NCBI GenBank assembly: GCA_010094025.1
Contig: ML991789.1
Coordinates: 248,001-312,000 of the forward strand
Source: Viridothelium virens
Taxonomy: Eukaryota; Ascomycota; Dothideomycetes; Trypetheliales; Trypetheliaceae
Direction of reading: 5' to 3'
DNA: 64,000 nucleotides
Part shown: piece by piece, positions 54,819 through 64,000 of the stretch
Layout: each line of letters starts with the position of its first letter
How positions within the stretch are numbered: the stretch's first letter is position 1
The notes under the pieces: model-generated
Told to the model about the DNA's origin: nothing
Seen by the model: the letters and a program-made list of their open reading frames with translations, nothing else
The model's database searches: none
Program-made: the position numbers and the translations under genes

Positions 54819-56648
54819 ATGGCTCTTAGCAACGACACACGGGGATGGATCTTGACTTGCATCAGTGCCATCGGTACGTAACCACTGTCACACCTCATGA
54901 TGCATCTAAGCGTTGAAAGACAACAATGAAGGCTAAGTAGAAACAGCTTGCATCATCGGATCTCTTATAATATGTGTTGATGTGATTGTTCGGTTCATCC
55001 CGGGGAAGAGAAACTTCAAGATAGAGGAAAACAATTCCTTTCTTTCTTCTTCCTTGAGTCTAAGTTTTGGTGTAATGGTATGCAGCCTCCTTTCAGGATT
55101 CAGCAATAGCGCTGATCGATCCAGCTTTTCTCGTCACTCAACAGCATGCTACCCTCCGCAAGAGAATCTCTAGAGAAAGGTGGTCTCTCTCCAAAACCAG
55201 CGTCATGGACCCTCATTGCATGTTTTCTCGGAGGAGCGGCGGGCATTCAGATCGTGTCTTATCTGTTTCACCGAGCGCTTCCGTCGCACATTGTGGATTG
55301 CGATCACTCCCACGACGATGACAACCTAGAGCAAGGTACCAAATACAAGCATGACGGAAACAATCACCCTCGCGAAGGACACCACCATCAGCATGACCGC
55401 GACGAGATGCAAACTTCGAGCAACACAAACTATGCATCTTTCCAAGCTAGTGGAACTCAAGATCCAGCCTCAAAATCACTCTTGGCAGAGAGGCATGATG
55501 ATACAGTCTTACATCGCCGCCCTTCACTTCAAATGCGACTTAGCAGAGGAGTGTCGAAAGTCTTTTCGGCGGGAAAGGACCGATGCGATGATGATGGACC
55601 CTGTCGCGGGTTTTCAGAACCATGTGGTCAAGAATGCTTCAACAATGTATTCCGCAAAGGTGGGCTACGGAGTAACTCCAGCACCCTTCGACATCCAGGT
55701 ATAGGCCGTAGTACGACTCATCCTCCCGGTCTCCAAACTACCATACCCACAGTCGAGGAATATCAACCTCTGATCCGAAGTCAAGAGAGCATTCTGGAGC
55801 CTATGTCATCTGCACCTGTTGCCGAGCAGCGTATAAACGAGCCTAACCCCCTGCCTGCATCTCCGCTCGTAAACGGTTCACCAAAGTCTCATTCAAATGG
55901 CCATCCTCGGATCAGCCCAAATGAAAATTCACCGCTTCTGCGTAGAACTTCTCATCATTCCCATCTTTCCGAACGTTCTGAGGCTTCCTCTCACCACCAT
56001 GCCCACTCCATCTTTCAGCCATCTCATCCGTCGGCCTCGCAGCATCACCACCATGTCCCTACAAACCCTTATCTCACCCTCAGCCTGCAAACGACGCTTG
56101 CCATTGCACTGCATAAACTTCCTGAAGGATTCATCACCTATGCAGCCAACCACGCCTCTCCTCGTCTTGGCTTCACTGTCTTCTTCTCTCTTTTCGTACA
56201 TAATATTTCCGAAGGCTTCGCTATGGCTCTACCTCTCTACCTAGCTTTGCACAGCCGATGGAAGGCTATTTGCTGGAGCAGTGTCCTTGGGGGCGCAAGC
56301 CAGCCGCTTGGTGCAGGTGTCGCGGCTTTGTGGTTTGGGATCGCAGGAAGAATTGGAAACAATGACGGGAAGAGTGATCGTGACGGCCAGGGCGTACAGG
56401 GAGGGTTGATTGCTGTTACAGGTGCGTTTGGTCCTTCCTGCCGCTGATCTCTTGACTCCCTTTCCTGTGCACGACCCTCACTCCCCATTGTGAGGCTGAC
56501 TATATGATTTCTAGCGGGTATTATGGCATCTGTCGCGTTGCAGCTCTTCGCCCAAGCACTCGATAAATCGCATAATCGGAGTCTATGCATGGTGTTTGCT
56601 TTCGTGGGCATGGGCATATTGAGTATAAGCCATGCTATTACCGCATGA
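54819..56648 (+). CDS. zrt3: ZIP-family zinc transporter, Zrt3-like
   Basis: Four exons, 538 aa: 54819-54873, 54947-55077, 55125-56421 and 56515-56648; the sum is a multiple of three. Membrane helices: WILTCISAIACIIGSLIICV, then LSLSFGVM spliced to LFSSLNSMLPSARE, WTLIACFLGGAAGIQIVSYL. A ~250-residue loop is rich in His and acidic residues (CDHSHDDDN, REGHHHQHDRDE, HHSHLSERSEASSHHHAHS). The metal site on helix 4 is ALHKLPEGF (about 390-398), and helix 5 has VHNISEGFAMALPLYLAL. The C-terminus is AQALDKSHNRSLCMVFAFVG. Known of Zrt3: releases zinc stored in the vacuole to the cytosol. The long His-rich loop may sense metal. Vacuolar location is inferred from the family. The 47-nt second intron is the shortest in the window. 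Confidence 0.9.
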
Positions 56649-57375
56649 GCTAAGCATCCTTTCAATAGTTTCCGATGATCAATAGAGTATTCAGCATGTA
56701 TTAATTGTGAAAGAAATGAGACTAATCTATCTCCGGGTTGGCGCTTTTGCTTGGCATTTATCATTACGGCCTTCGGTACGACATCGGAGGAGCCTTAGCT
56801 AATGTTTGAGGGCATTCAAAGCATTTAGAGGTGATGGAAGTTTTAAGAGAGTATTGATGAATAATTTTGGAATGTAAAGAGTATCGGTGAAGCTTCAGCG
56901 ATCAATATTGTGGATGTGGAAACTCGTCTAAGTCCATGGGACTCCTAGCGTACGATACTAATCGTAGTCAGTAGTAGAACTTCTGTCATGGCCACGAATG
57001 CGACTGCCTCTCTTTGGTGACATCAACATTTCGAATGGAAAGAAGGCGGAGCATTGCGGCTGCAGGAAACGGGTTCAATTATTGCGGGCTTTCAATTTAG
57101 TGATCCATCTTTCTGATGTTCTTGCGTGTCGTTAAATGCCTTACTATATTATTCAAGTGTCGGCAAACAAGTAGTGCTTGCGCGGATGCTTCACTCAAGT
57201 TGAGAGGAGCGAGGACAGAGCATTAGGTAGTTATCAGTGTACGATTTAGTCCTTTCCTGTCAACCATCTACCTACAATGAAGACCAAAACCAAGACCCGA
57301 CGCCGCTCAAAACCTTTGCCAAGTGACGGGTATAATTTCGGTAGGATTCAAAATGACCCTTTCTAGTGAGGTCAA
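56649..57375. other. Intergenic between convergent genes
   Basis: About 730 bp, AT-rich in the first part. Nothing recognised. Confidence 0.5.
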
Positions 57376-58749
57376 TCATACTTGTGTGTTTCGGCCTCTC
57401 GACTGTTCGATTTTCCTTCTTGCAGTAGCAAAACCATCTACACCCTGTTCTTGTTCCTCTCCAAGCCAGGGCTTCTTGGCCTCGCCCATACGGCCTTCCA
57501 TGAGGAAATAAATAACAAGTCCCACAATAATCAGGCAGAACGCCAGTGGATACATCCAGTGTACCGTCAATCCAAAAAGCTTCAACCCAATTATAAGGCC
57601 CCAGAAATTGGCCGTAAGTAGAGAGATGTTGAAAAAGGCAGCGCTACTTAGACGAAAGGTCAAAGGAGCAAGAATGTAGAACAGAAAGAGTAGAAGTGTA
57701 AAGCCAGCAAGATACCCGCCCGTCGTGTTGTTCCAAACCGCATTCCGGAAACTGGAGCGGTCGAATATTGCGGATTGAACGCCGTTGATTAGCATCCCCC
57801 AGAAGCCCATCTGTCCAATAACCTCGTAGAACGGACGTTTGGAAACTAAGTACTCATCGTAAACATTACTCAGGCCGTAGAAAGAAGCTCCAAGTAGCGC
57901 AAACAAATCGCCCTTAAGTTGATCCGGAGCATAGCCACCGTTGGCGCCAGTGATATGGTCACTTGCAATAAGGAGGCCCATGCCACCAACACAGATGAGG
58001 ATGCCGAGGATTTGAGTAGGACGGTATCGGACTTTCATGAGTAGGAAAGATATCACAACAACAACAACGATGGCCCAGAAATTGATCAATTGCGCTGAAA
58101 GGATTGTCGTATATCGGTAGGCCAGGACTGTAAAGTAATTTCCCTCGACGTCGACAAAGGCCAGAATAAAATATCGCCAGCTATCGCGAAAGAGAAGACC
58201 GAGGAACTTTTTGAAGCCGTGTCGATGAATCGTATATGGTGTGAAAACAAGATTCATGAGGACGTAATTGAGGAACGTTTGAAAGGCTGGGAGCGACGCT
58301 CCATCCTGGGCTAACAACGAGCTTAGGGTATTCTCCCCCGTGAGAGTGATGGATAGGACTTGTCTAATTTAGAAAGGCTTTAGCGCACGATCACCTTACT
58401 GAACTGCACGACGGAAACAGAATACCAAAATTACAGAGATGGGAACAGAAGTAAAGAAGGGAGTCATCGATGCTTACCCAAGGACAAGTACAATCCAAAA
58501 TTCCTTCGTCTTCACGTAGGCAAACCATTCGCGATTCCAAAATCCTTGCTTCATGCCCCCGCCACTGACGGCAGCCTCCGCGCCAGGGTGCAAGCCTAGT
58601 GCGATAAACTCCGGCCTTCCATGCTCTTGTACATCATCGTCGGTACAATGACCAGATGACGAGGCGACGTTGTGCTCGGCGCCTTTAGGGATCACATGCG
58701 TAACATCGGAGTAGGATTCCTGGATCTCGGAAACTTTCGTGGACGCCAT
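57376..58749 (-). CDS. SLC35F-type solute transporter (DUF914 / DMT superfamily)
   Basis: Two exons, 419 aa: 58478-58749, intron 58364-58477 (GTAAGC donor, ATTAG acceptor), 57376-58363. A hydrophilic ~75-residue N-terminus leads to ten predicted helices. Conserved blocks: FWIVLVLG spliced to QVLSITLTGENTLSSLLAQ, QTFLNYVLMNLVFTPYTI, YFILAFVDVEGNYFTVLAYR, YTTILSAQLINFWAIVVVVV, GDLFALLGASFYGLSNVYDE and TANFWGLIIGLKLFGLTVHW. DVEGNY and SNVYDE are hallmarks of the SLC35F1/F2/F6 group. Substrate is not known for the fungal proteins (the family includes thiamine and nucleotide-like solutes). The C-terminal tail is charged (GEAKKPWLGEEQEQG). Confidence 0.9.
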
Positions 58750-59819
58750 TCTGCTCTTCCGCAGTGTATCACTTACGAAGAGTCACGGGACGAGTGGGAA
58801 GTGGAAGGAGTGACGTTACGCGAAACCACCGCACTTTATGCTTGGGACAGATAAAGGATGAGGGAGCTTTGTCTGCCGGAGGTGAGCGCAAAACTCCCAA
58901 AGTCGCTCACTGTGAGGTGGAGTAGACAGAGTGAAGAAAGGAAGGGGCATCCGCCGAGTCCAAATAGCTCGTCGCACGGGTTTTCAAGATAACTTTTTCT
59001 GGGCCGCCGCTGCGTCCAGGCCCAGCCCTGTGTCGATTCAAGCCTTGATGGATGGCGAATTGACTTTTGGTCCAATAAAGGGCAGTGAAAAATTCTGGCA
59101 GCTCTACCGAGTCATCCAAGTGCAGAAGGACGACGGGGTGGTGGGGTGGTGGTCCGGTAGCGGGGAAAGCGCCGAAAAGTCTTCGTCTGGTTGGCTTATC
59201 GAGCCCTACTCTAGCCAGTCGTCCGAACGCGATAAAGTCTGGCCTGCAGACTGCCATGCTAACGAATCCGCCGTCGCAGCGCTCTTTCGTTGTCTTGCTA
59301 TAGATAAGTAGAGGAAGATCGGTATCATGGTGTATCGAGGCGGCTGCTTTTCTCTTCAAAGGCAACCGCAGCGTGCTGGTCGACCTGGGTCTTACATGCC
59401 TGGGTATCACAACTATGGTTAGGAATTCCAGCTGTACTCAGAAATGGGAGAAAATAAGGATCCTCATATCCAATGTAGTTACAGCAAGACGAGCCAGCTT
59501 TAGATCAATGCCGATTGTACTGTGGCAGCGCCAGAACTTCCCATCCAGTGGGAGGAAATCAGAGAAAACATAATCAAGTTTCCGCCCTTGATACACTGAA
59601 CCTGAAACCCTCTATACATGTGCGGCCGTCGATTCGTAAGAAAGAAAATCTAGTGAATTAGCTGATCATAGGTGGGAGAAGAAGCGCAGCACCCTGCACA
59701 TTAATCCTGCAAGCGTGAGGTGCATGACCTTATCCGTCGGCACGGAAGAATGAACCTCGGACTGTAAAGCGTGTCTGCTAGTCGCAAACAGGTCTGTTCG
59801 CTCCGTTGGCGCCTTTTAT
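58750..59819. other. Intergenic, no supported gene
   Basis: Overlapping ORFs on both strands (plus 58931-59311, minus 58907-59410) without domains or splice support. Probably the promoter of the SLC35F gene and the 3' flank of the next. Confidence 0.4.
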
Positions 59820-60725
59820 TCAAATCGCCGCAACCGCAGATCTTCTCCCTCCCAAACCGAACAAACTCTTTCTTTTCTTCTCCCGCTTCCCCTCCGTTGA
59901 TCCCTGACCGAGTGTGCCTGATTGCAAACCTTCTAAGTGTTGAGGCATTTCTGAAATAGACAAAGGCGGAAGTGACGGGAGAGTTTCGGAGATTCGATGG
60001 ATCGGAGGTTTGGAGTATGTCCGAGAAGTTACCTGCCCATTGTCCCAAGTTCTTCTCAATTCGAGTTGTGGGGGCTGGGATGCAATACTAGAATGCGTGC
60101 TGGAGGCTGTGGAGGCGTCTTCACTTTCTATTGGGGAATTATCTGCTCGTTGTTGAGTGCAAATTGGGTATAGGGGTAGTGCTTAAGACTTACTACTTGT
60201 TGAGAGTGGGCTCCGAACGTAAGTTGGCTTCTGGGAGGTTGAGAAGGGGCGTTGTGATGGCACGACCTTGTTTTCAGCTTTGGGGATCACTGGCGAAGAG
60301 TATCTATGTGGTATCGTGGGCATCGGCGGTACATCATCGACATTGGTGAAGCTCTGCTGTGCAGAAGCCGGTAGGAAGGGGTTTGGCCGTGTCCGATGAA
60401 CCGTAACAACAGGAGGATAATCAGCCATCATCGAAGAGGAGGATGATATTTGACTTGAGCTACGTCGGATTGGTGTGGAGGTGCCTGATAATGGCGCTCT
60501 CCCGGCTGCATCAGTGGTACTCCTGTTCATGAGACTTCTCCTGTTGTGTTGCTCGATGATTTGAGCCTTATGCTGGCCGGTAAAGGATGATGGAGTACTG
60601 CAGAGGAAATCTCTGGCGGCATGGGTCGGCATATGAAAGTACGGCGCTGGTTTGGGTTTGTTCGACTCTGCTTGCGTCTTCTTTTCCAGCTCTGCTGCCT
60701 TCTTCTTCTTAGAAAAAATGGACAT
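59820..60725 (-). CDS. Basic, Ser/Pro-rich hypothetical protein
   Basis: Two exons, 284 aa: 60194-60725, intron 60143-60193 (GTAAGT donor, GCAG acceptor), 59820-60142. The chosen start MSIFSKKKKAAELEKK at 60725 is preferred over the upstream in-frame Met at 60839 because the preceding residues look non-coding. Landmarks: YFHMPTHAARDFLCSTPSSF, HKAQIIEQHNRRSLMNRS and the C-terminus GKREKKRKSLFGLGGRRSAV. The PTHAARD block and the basic C-terminal end resemble an uncharacterised protein family I have seen in many ascomycetes, but I cannot name a function. Composition suggests a disordered, possibly nuclear or cortical protein. Confidence 0.68.
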
Positions 60726-63618
60726 GTCGTCGGGCCGTAACGAAACGGGAGGGTTTCTGCTGCCTGCCAATGTTGCCGCGTAATAATGAGGAGGCAAATT
60801 GACCCCGCGCGAGGTGATCCTGCTTTGCTTTTCGTGCACTCGGTTCGACAGCTATTCAGTATATTCTCAGTGACAAAGTCTCTGCTTAGAGAGCCGGGAA
60901 TTTCTTCAGGATAACGTGTCGAAGATACGAGCAGCTCCGTGGTTCATGTAGCTGAAGTCGAAAACTTGGCAGTTGAGCTCATCCGGGTAGATCCCCGAGT
61001 GCCGCTAGATGTAAGACACGATAGATTTCAGACAGGAGATGACGATGGAAACTTTGGACGTTGAAGATCATCGAAAGGTTCTACGAATGGGAGTGTACAG
61101 ATAAGAATAACGAGTGGAATGGATGAGTTAAGTTTCGAGAAAAGGGAAACAAGATTATCTTAACTAAGGAGGAGACGGGTTTGATGATCCTCCAACAAGT
61201 CTACGCATCCGGAAGCGGTTTCTAGTGACCATGGCGGGCCCCGTATCCAACCCTATCTCATAGCGCCGACCCGGTTGTGTTTGCCCAGACTCTTAGAGAT
61301 ACACGGACAGAAGTACCTAGCCAGCGCAAGAAGGCACGGGAAGAGGCAGAGGTCAGCACTGCAGCACTCCAAGTGGCATAGCCTTGACATCAGCACGGCA
61401 GATGCCTGTCCGACTGGTGCCTATTTGAGGAGTGCCGCCGTCTGGGTGAAATGGAAAGGCTGCATGGACAAGGAAGGGCGATATCGAGGTGCGCCACGCG
61501 CACAATGTTGTCTTCATGCTAGGCGGGAGTCGCGGGAGAGTTTTTGGACGCTGGCCAGGGTGAGACCGAATATAGATCTGTGGCTGAACGGCGCAACAGA
61601 CTGTTTCGCTGCTAGCAGGTGGCGTGCGGCAGGATGCAAGGGCTCGCGCGTTTCCCCTCGCGGCAGCCTGTACCATCGTCGCAGCTAAGGCTACCCATAG
61701 GCCGCCGGCTTCCCCCTTGGGACAAGCTAGAATGAGAATCTATTCGATATTCTAACCCCTCTGAGCTCGGAGTTTGATATCAATCTGCCCATCTCGCCTC
61801 TACACATCGACTCCCAAGGATCAAGCGCTTTCACCACGAGTCCCAGGGATCTTAGCGAGTACCGAGACTCTAGTCTTGCGTGTCTTTCGGAATTAAGCAA
61901 GTGGTGAGGTATCATGGGATGTCGTGCCGCTCAGGCTGCAATGCTATCGGTGTACGGAGTATGTACTGTAGATGCTTGGTGATGCGTTACACGTGGTGGG
62001 CCCGGCCCTTTGCACAAATTTTTATTGAGATGCAGACGTTCCGACTGGGAGATGAACGTATGGCTCCGCCCCGCATTACATCCATACGCCCACGGCGTTC
62101 GCAGGCGAGATGGATCCTGCAGTGCAGGAAGCTGTCAGTGGGGTATCGTCCTCAGTCCATTTTCGGCCAGCTCTGGAATAAAGAAGGGAATTTCATATCA
62201 ACTGACGCGAGAACGCTTTCCAGTTTCGATGCCCATGAAGATGAGTCTAAACCATACGCGTGAGGGCACACGACCCACAATCTGCCTAAGACGACGAAAA
62301 CACTCCCTCAGTAGACCGTGAAGTCAAAATTCATACGACTCTGCACATGGGGCATTCACAGAATAAGTTCGCAAACCAACGTAGACCATCTCATGAATGA
62401 CAACGTAGATGCGCCGCAGCATTCGACGGCATGAGCTGATTGATGCAGTCATGTCGAAGGAAGAGCAAACGTCCAATCCGATCAGAATTCTCAAGAGTAC
62501 AAATTAGATTGTTCGAGACATAGCGTGGCGTGTAAAAGCAAAATCAAGCTTGAGGATCCCAGTTGTGGTATTGTAGTTCGGGAAAAAGGAAATGTTGTCG
62601 GGGGTTGCGCACTCGCCGAGTAGAGGTATTCCTTCTGAAAAAGCTCCCATATGGGAGCGCAGGAGCAACATCAACGGTGAAGTTGGCACCTATGGTGGTA
62701 GCATTTTCCAAGATACCTTATGCGCTGGGATGTTCGAGGAGTGAGATGGTGTTTTGCTGCAGATCAGGCAAGCAGCCAGCCCAGCTCTTCAGTGGCTACC
62801 TAATGAGGTCATGCGACGATTGCTTGCCGCCAACCTCTCGGGAGGGCCCCGGGTACCCAAGTACCTATACCTACCGTGCCTACTTACCTAGGTAGGTAAG
62901 GCAGGTACCATACCACTCTTATCTTTGGTCAGACAACTTCAAGGCACCAAGGGCTGCGCACCTGGTCTCTCCTCATATGCTTCTAGAACTTGCACTGCTT
63001 CTTCGGCACCGCGTCTCAGCCCGCGCTCATCATTGCTTTCGCCCCACCGCGCCTTCCCAGCCCCAAGTTGCGCCGTAGACATCCCGTGCGAGCGCCGTAA
63101 CTGCGCCCGTACTCGGTACTGCAGGGTTGGTGCCGCGCCTGCTGGTGGTGAGCTTATGTACTTACCTTACTCTGTCTGACTTCGTTACCCACCGCTCCCC
63201 TGATACCTTGGCCCGCTCCTCTGCAAACCCACCACCGACCACCGCCCACCGCCCACCGCCCACTGCCGCGTCGCGATCTTCCATTGCTGGTACCAGCGTT
63301 GTGTACGACATCGGCCGCAGGGTTGGCGTCGCATACGCATCGCGCCTTCCCGCCGTTCCTCTCCCTCCACCCTCTGCTGCCAACTAAGGTATTGCGCAAT
63401 CCCCGGCCGAGGCGACTCCCCCCGTCCGCTGCAGGCCCGCCGCTCGGGCAAAATCCTGCATCATCCACCCCATCCCATCCACCCCATCCACCCCATCCAC
63501 CCATCCTATTCCCCTGTGCGCCCATTACAGCTGTCGCCCTCCCTTCACCACTCCTGCCGATTAGCGCTGCCTCGCGCCGAAGCAGGAGTGACGGGTGCGC
63601 GCAGCAACTCCATCAACG
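60726..63618. other. Long gene-poor region upstream of psy2
   Basis: 2.9 kb without a supported gene; ORFs of up to 167 codons are featureless and lie on both strands. Notable pieces: an imperfect palindrome GCCTACTTACCTAGGTAGG with its mirror GGTAAGGC (about 62879-62903) flanked by GGTACC words; TACGGAGTATGTAC (about 61953-61966); a CCGCCCACCGCCCAC run (about 63242-63262); and a CATCCACCC tandem array (about 63461-63506) in the presumed 5' leader of psy2. Confidence 0.45.
63461..63506. repeat. CATCCACCC-type minisatellite
   Basis: Four to five diverged 9-10 nt units (CATCCACCC / CATCCCATCCACCC) in pyrimidine-rich DNA about 110 bp before the psy2 start codon; the array lies in the probable promoter or leader. 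Confidence 0.7.
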
Positions 63619-64000
63619 ATGGCCCAGACCGGTCCACCCACGAACGATCGCAAACGCGTCAAAGTCTACGAACTCCGTAACAATGACTGGTACGATAGAG
63701 GGACTGGCTTCTGCGTCGGACAGATGGTCAATGTTAGTACACTTCATACCCAACAGCTCCCCTGACGCCGTTCCCCCATTCGAGTGACGTCGCCGTGACG
63801 CGACTGTCGCAAAACTGGTCAACAAACATACTTACCCATTCGGTTTGAACAGGATGAAGCTCGGATATATGTGCAATCGGAAGAAGAGCCGAATCGGATG
63901 CTGCTGGAAACCAAAGTCCAGAAGGATGATGGGTATCAGAAACAACAAGGTCAGCCGGATCTTGCAACCACCAATGGCCTGTTTACTGATGGCATTATCT
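63619..64000 (+). CDS. psy2: Protein phosphatase 4 regulatory subunit 3 (Psy2), 5' part
   Basis: Exon 1 63619-63732, intron 63733-63852 (GTTAGT donor, ACAG acceptor, 120 nt), exon 2 from 63853 to the window edge. The protein reads [29 protein letters not shown], then [20 protein letters not shown] and [12 protein letters not shown]. This is the N-terminal PH/EVH1-like domain of PP4R3, whose [15 protein letters not shown] motif is highly conserved. Known role: targets the PP4 catalytic subunit in DNA-damage recovery and meiosis. After KQQ the usual next residues would be DTLIVW; here the frame continues with [15 protein letters not shown], so a second intron (a GTCAGC donor at 63951) may begin at about 63950. 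Confidence 0.9.

Noticed and set aside
58907-59410. Overlapping ORFs of 126-167 codons on both strands
   Set aside because: No domain, signal or splice support, and the strands compete; likely promoter or intergenic DNA.
61727-61915. Possible structural RNA around 61740-61915
   Set aside because: Compared by eye with 5S rRNA, U6 and tRNA patterns; no matching boxes or stems found.

Overview
The window is nuclear DNA of a filamentous ascomycete (Pezizomycotina; a Dothideomycetes-like fungus is my guess, not proven). The evidence is short 50-120 nt introns with GTRNGT donors and CTRAC-type branch sites, divergent and convergent single genes with no operons, and a fungal gene set: Set9, Rpb9, Pin1/Ess1, coronin, Bud4, Mrh4, Atg3, a Zrt3-like ZIP transporter and Psy2. 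I assembled gene models by hand from intron signals and protein-family continuity. Most multi-exon models close to an exact multiple of three, which supports them.

Layout. Positions 1-10 kb are sparse and accessory-like: the left end cuts a minus-strand NB-ARC (NLR-like) gene with a DUF7708-like N-terminus. A beta-lactamase-fold serine hydrolase follows, then small secreted or membrane ORFs in poorly coding DNA. Positions 10.8-34.8 kb form a dense housekeeping block: set9, mitochondrial uL14m, rpb9, pin1, an unknown gene, coronin, an RD/RS-rich protein, bud4, a small conserved fungal protein and the mitochondrial DEAD-box helicase mrh4.

Positions 35.7-46.3 kb mix a DHA2-type MFS exporter, atg3, a 181-bp foldback MITE, and a compact trio likely devoted to aromatic catabolism. 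The trio is an FAD phenol-hydroxylase-type monooxygenase, divergent from a 4,5-dihydroxyphthalate decarboxylase homologue, which is convergent with an alpha/beta hydrolase. Positions 46.8-64 kb hold coiled-coil and secreted proteins of unknown function, a ZIP zinc transporter, an SLC35F-type transporter, a basic unknown protein, a 2.9-kb gene-poor stretch, and the first two exons of the PP4 regulatory subunit gene psy2, cut by the right edge.

Most unusual points: (i) rpb9 carries a 578-nt intron that stays open for 154 codons in frame with the upstream exon and encodes a CX2CX5CX2C motif plus an acidic tail, so an alternative isoform is possible; (ii) the phthalate-type trio, with the MITE lying 71 bp beyond the stop codon of the oxygenase; (iii) a single in-frame stop separating two minus-strand ORFs near 50.82 kb; (iv) an intron in the alpha/beta hydrolase that, if retained, would remove the catalytic histidine. 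No tRNA, rRNA, CRISPR or retroelement was recognised.
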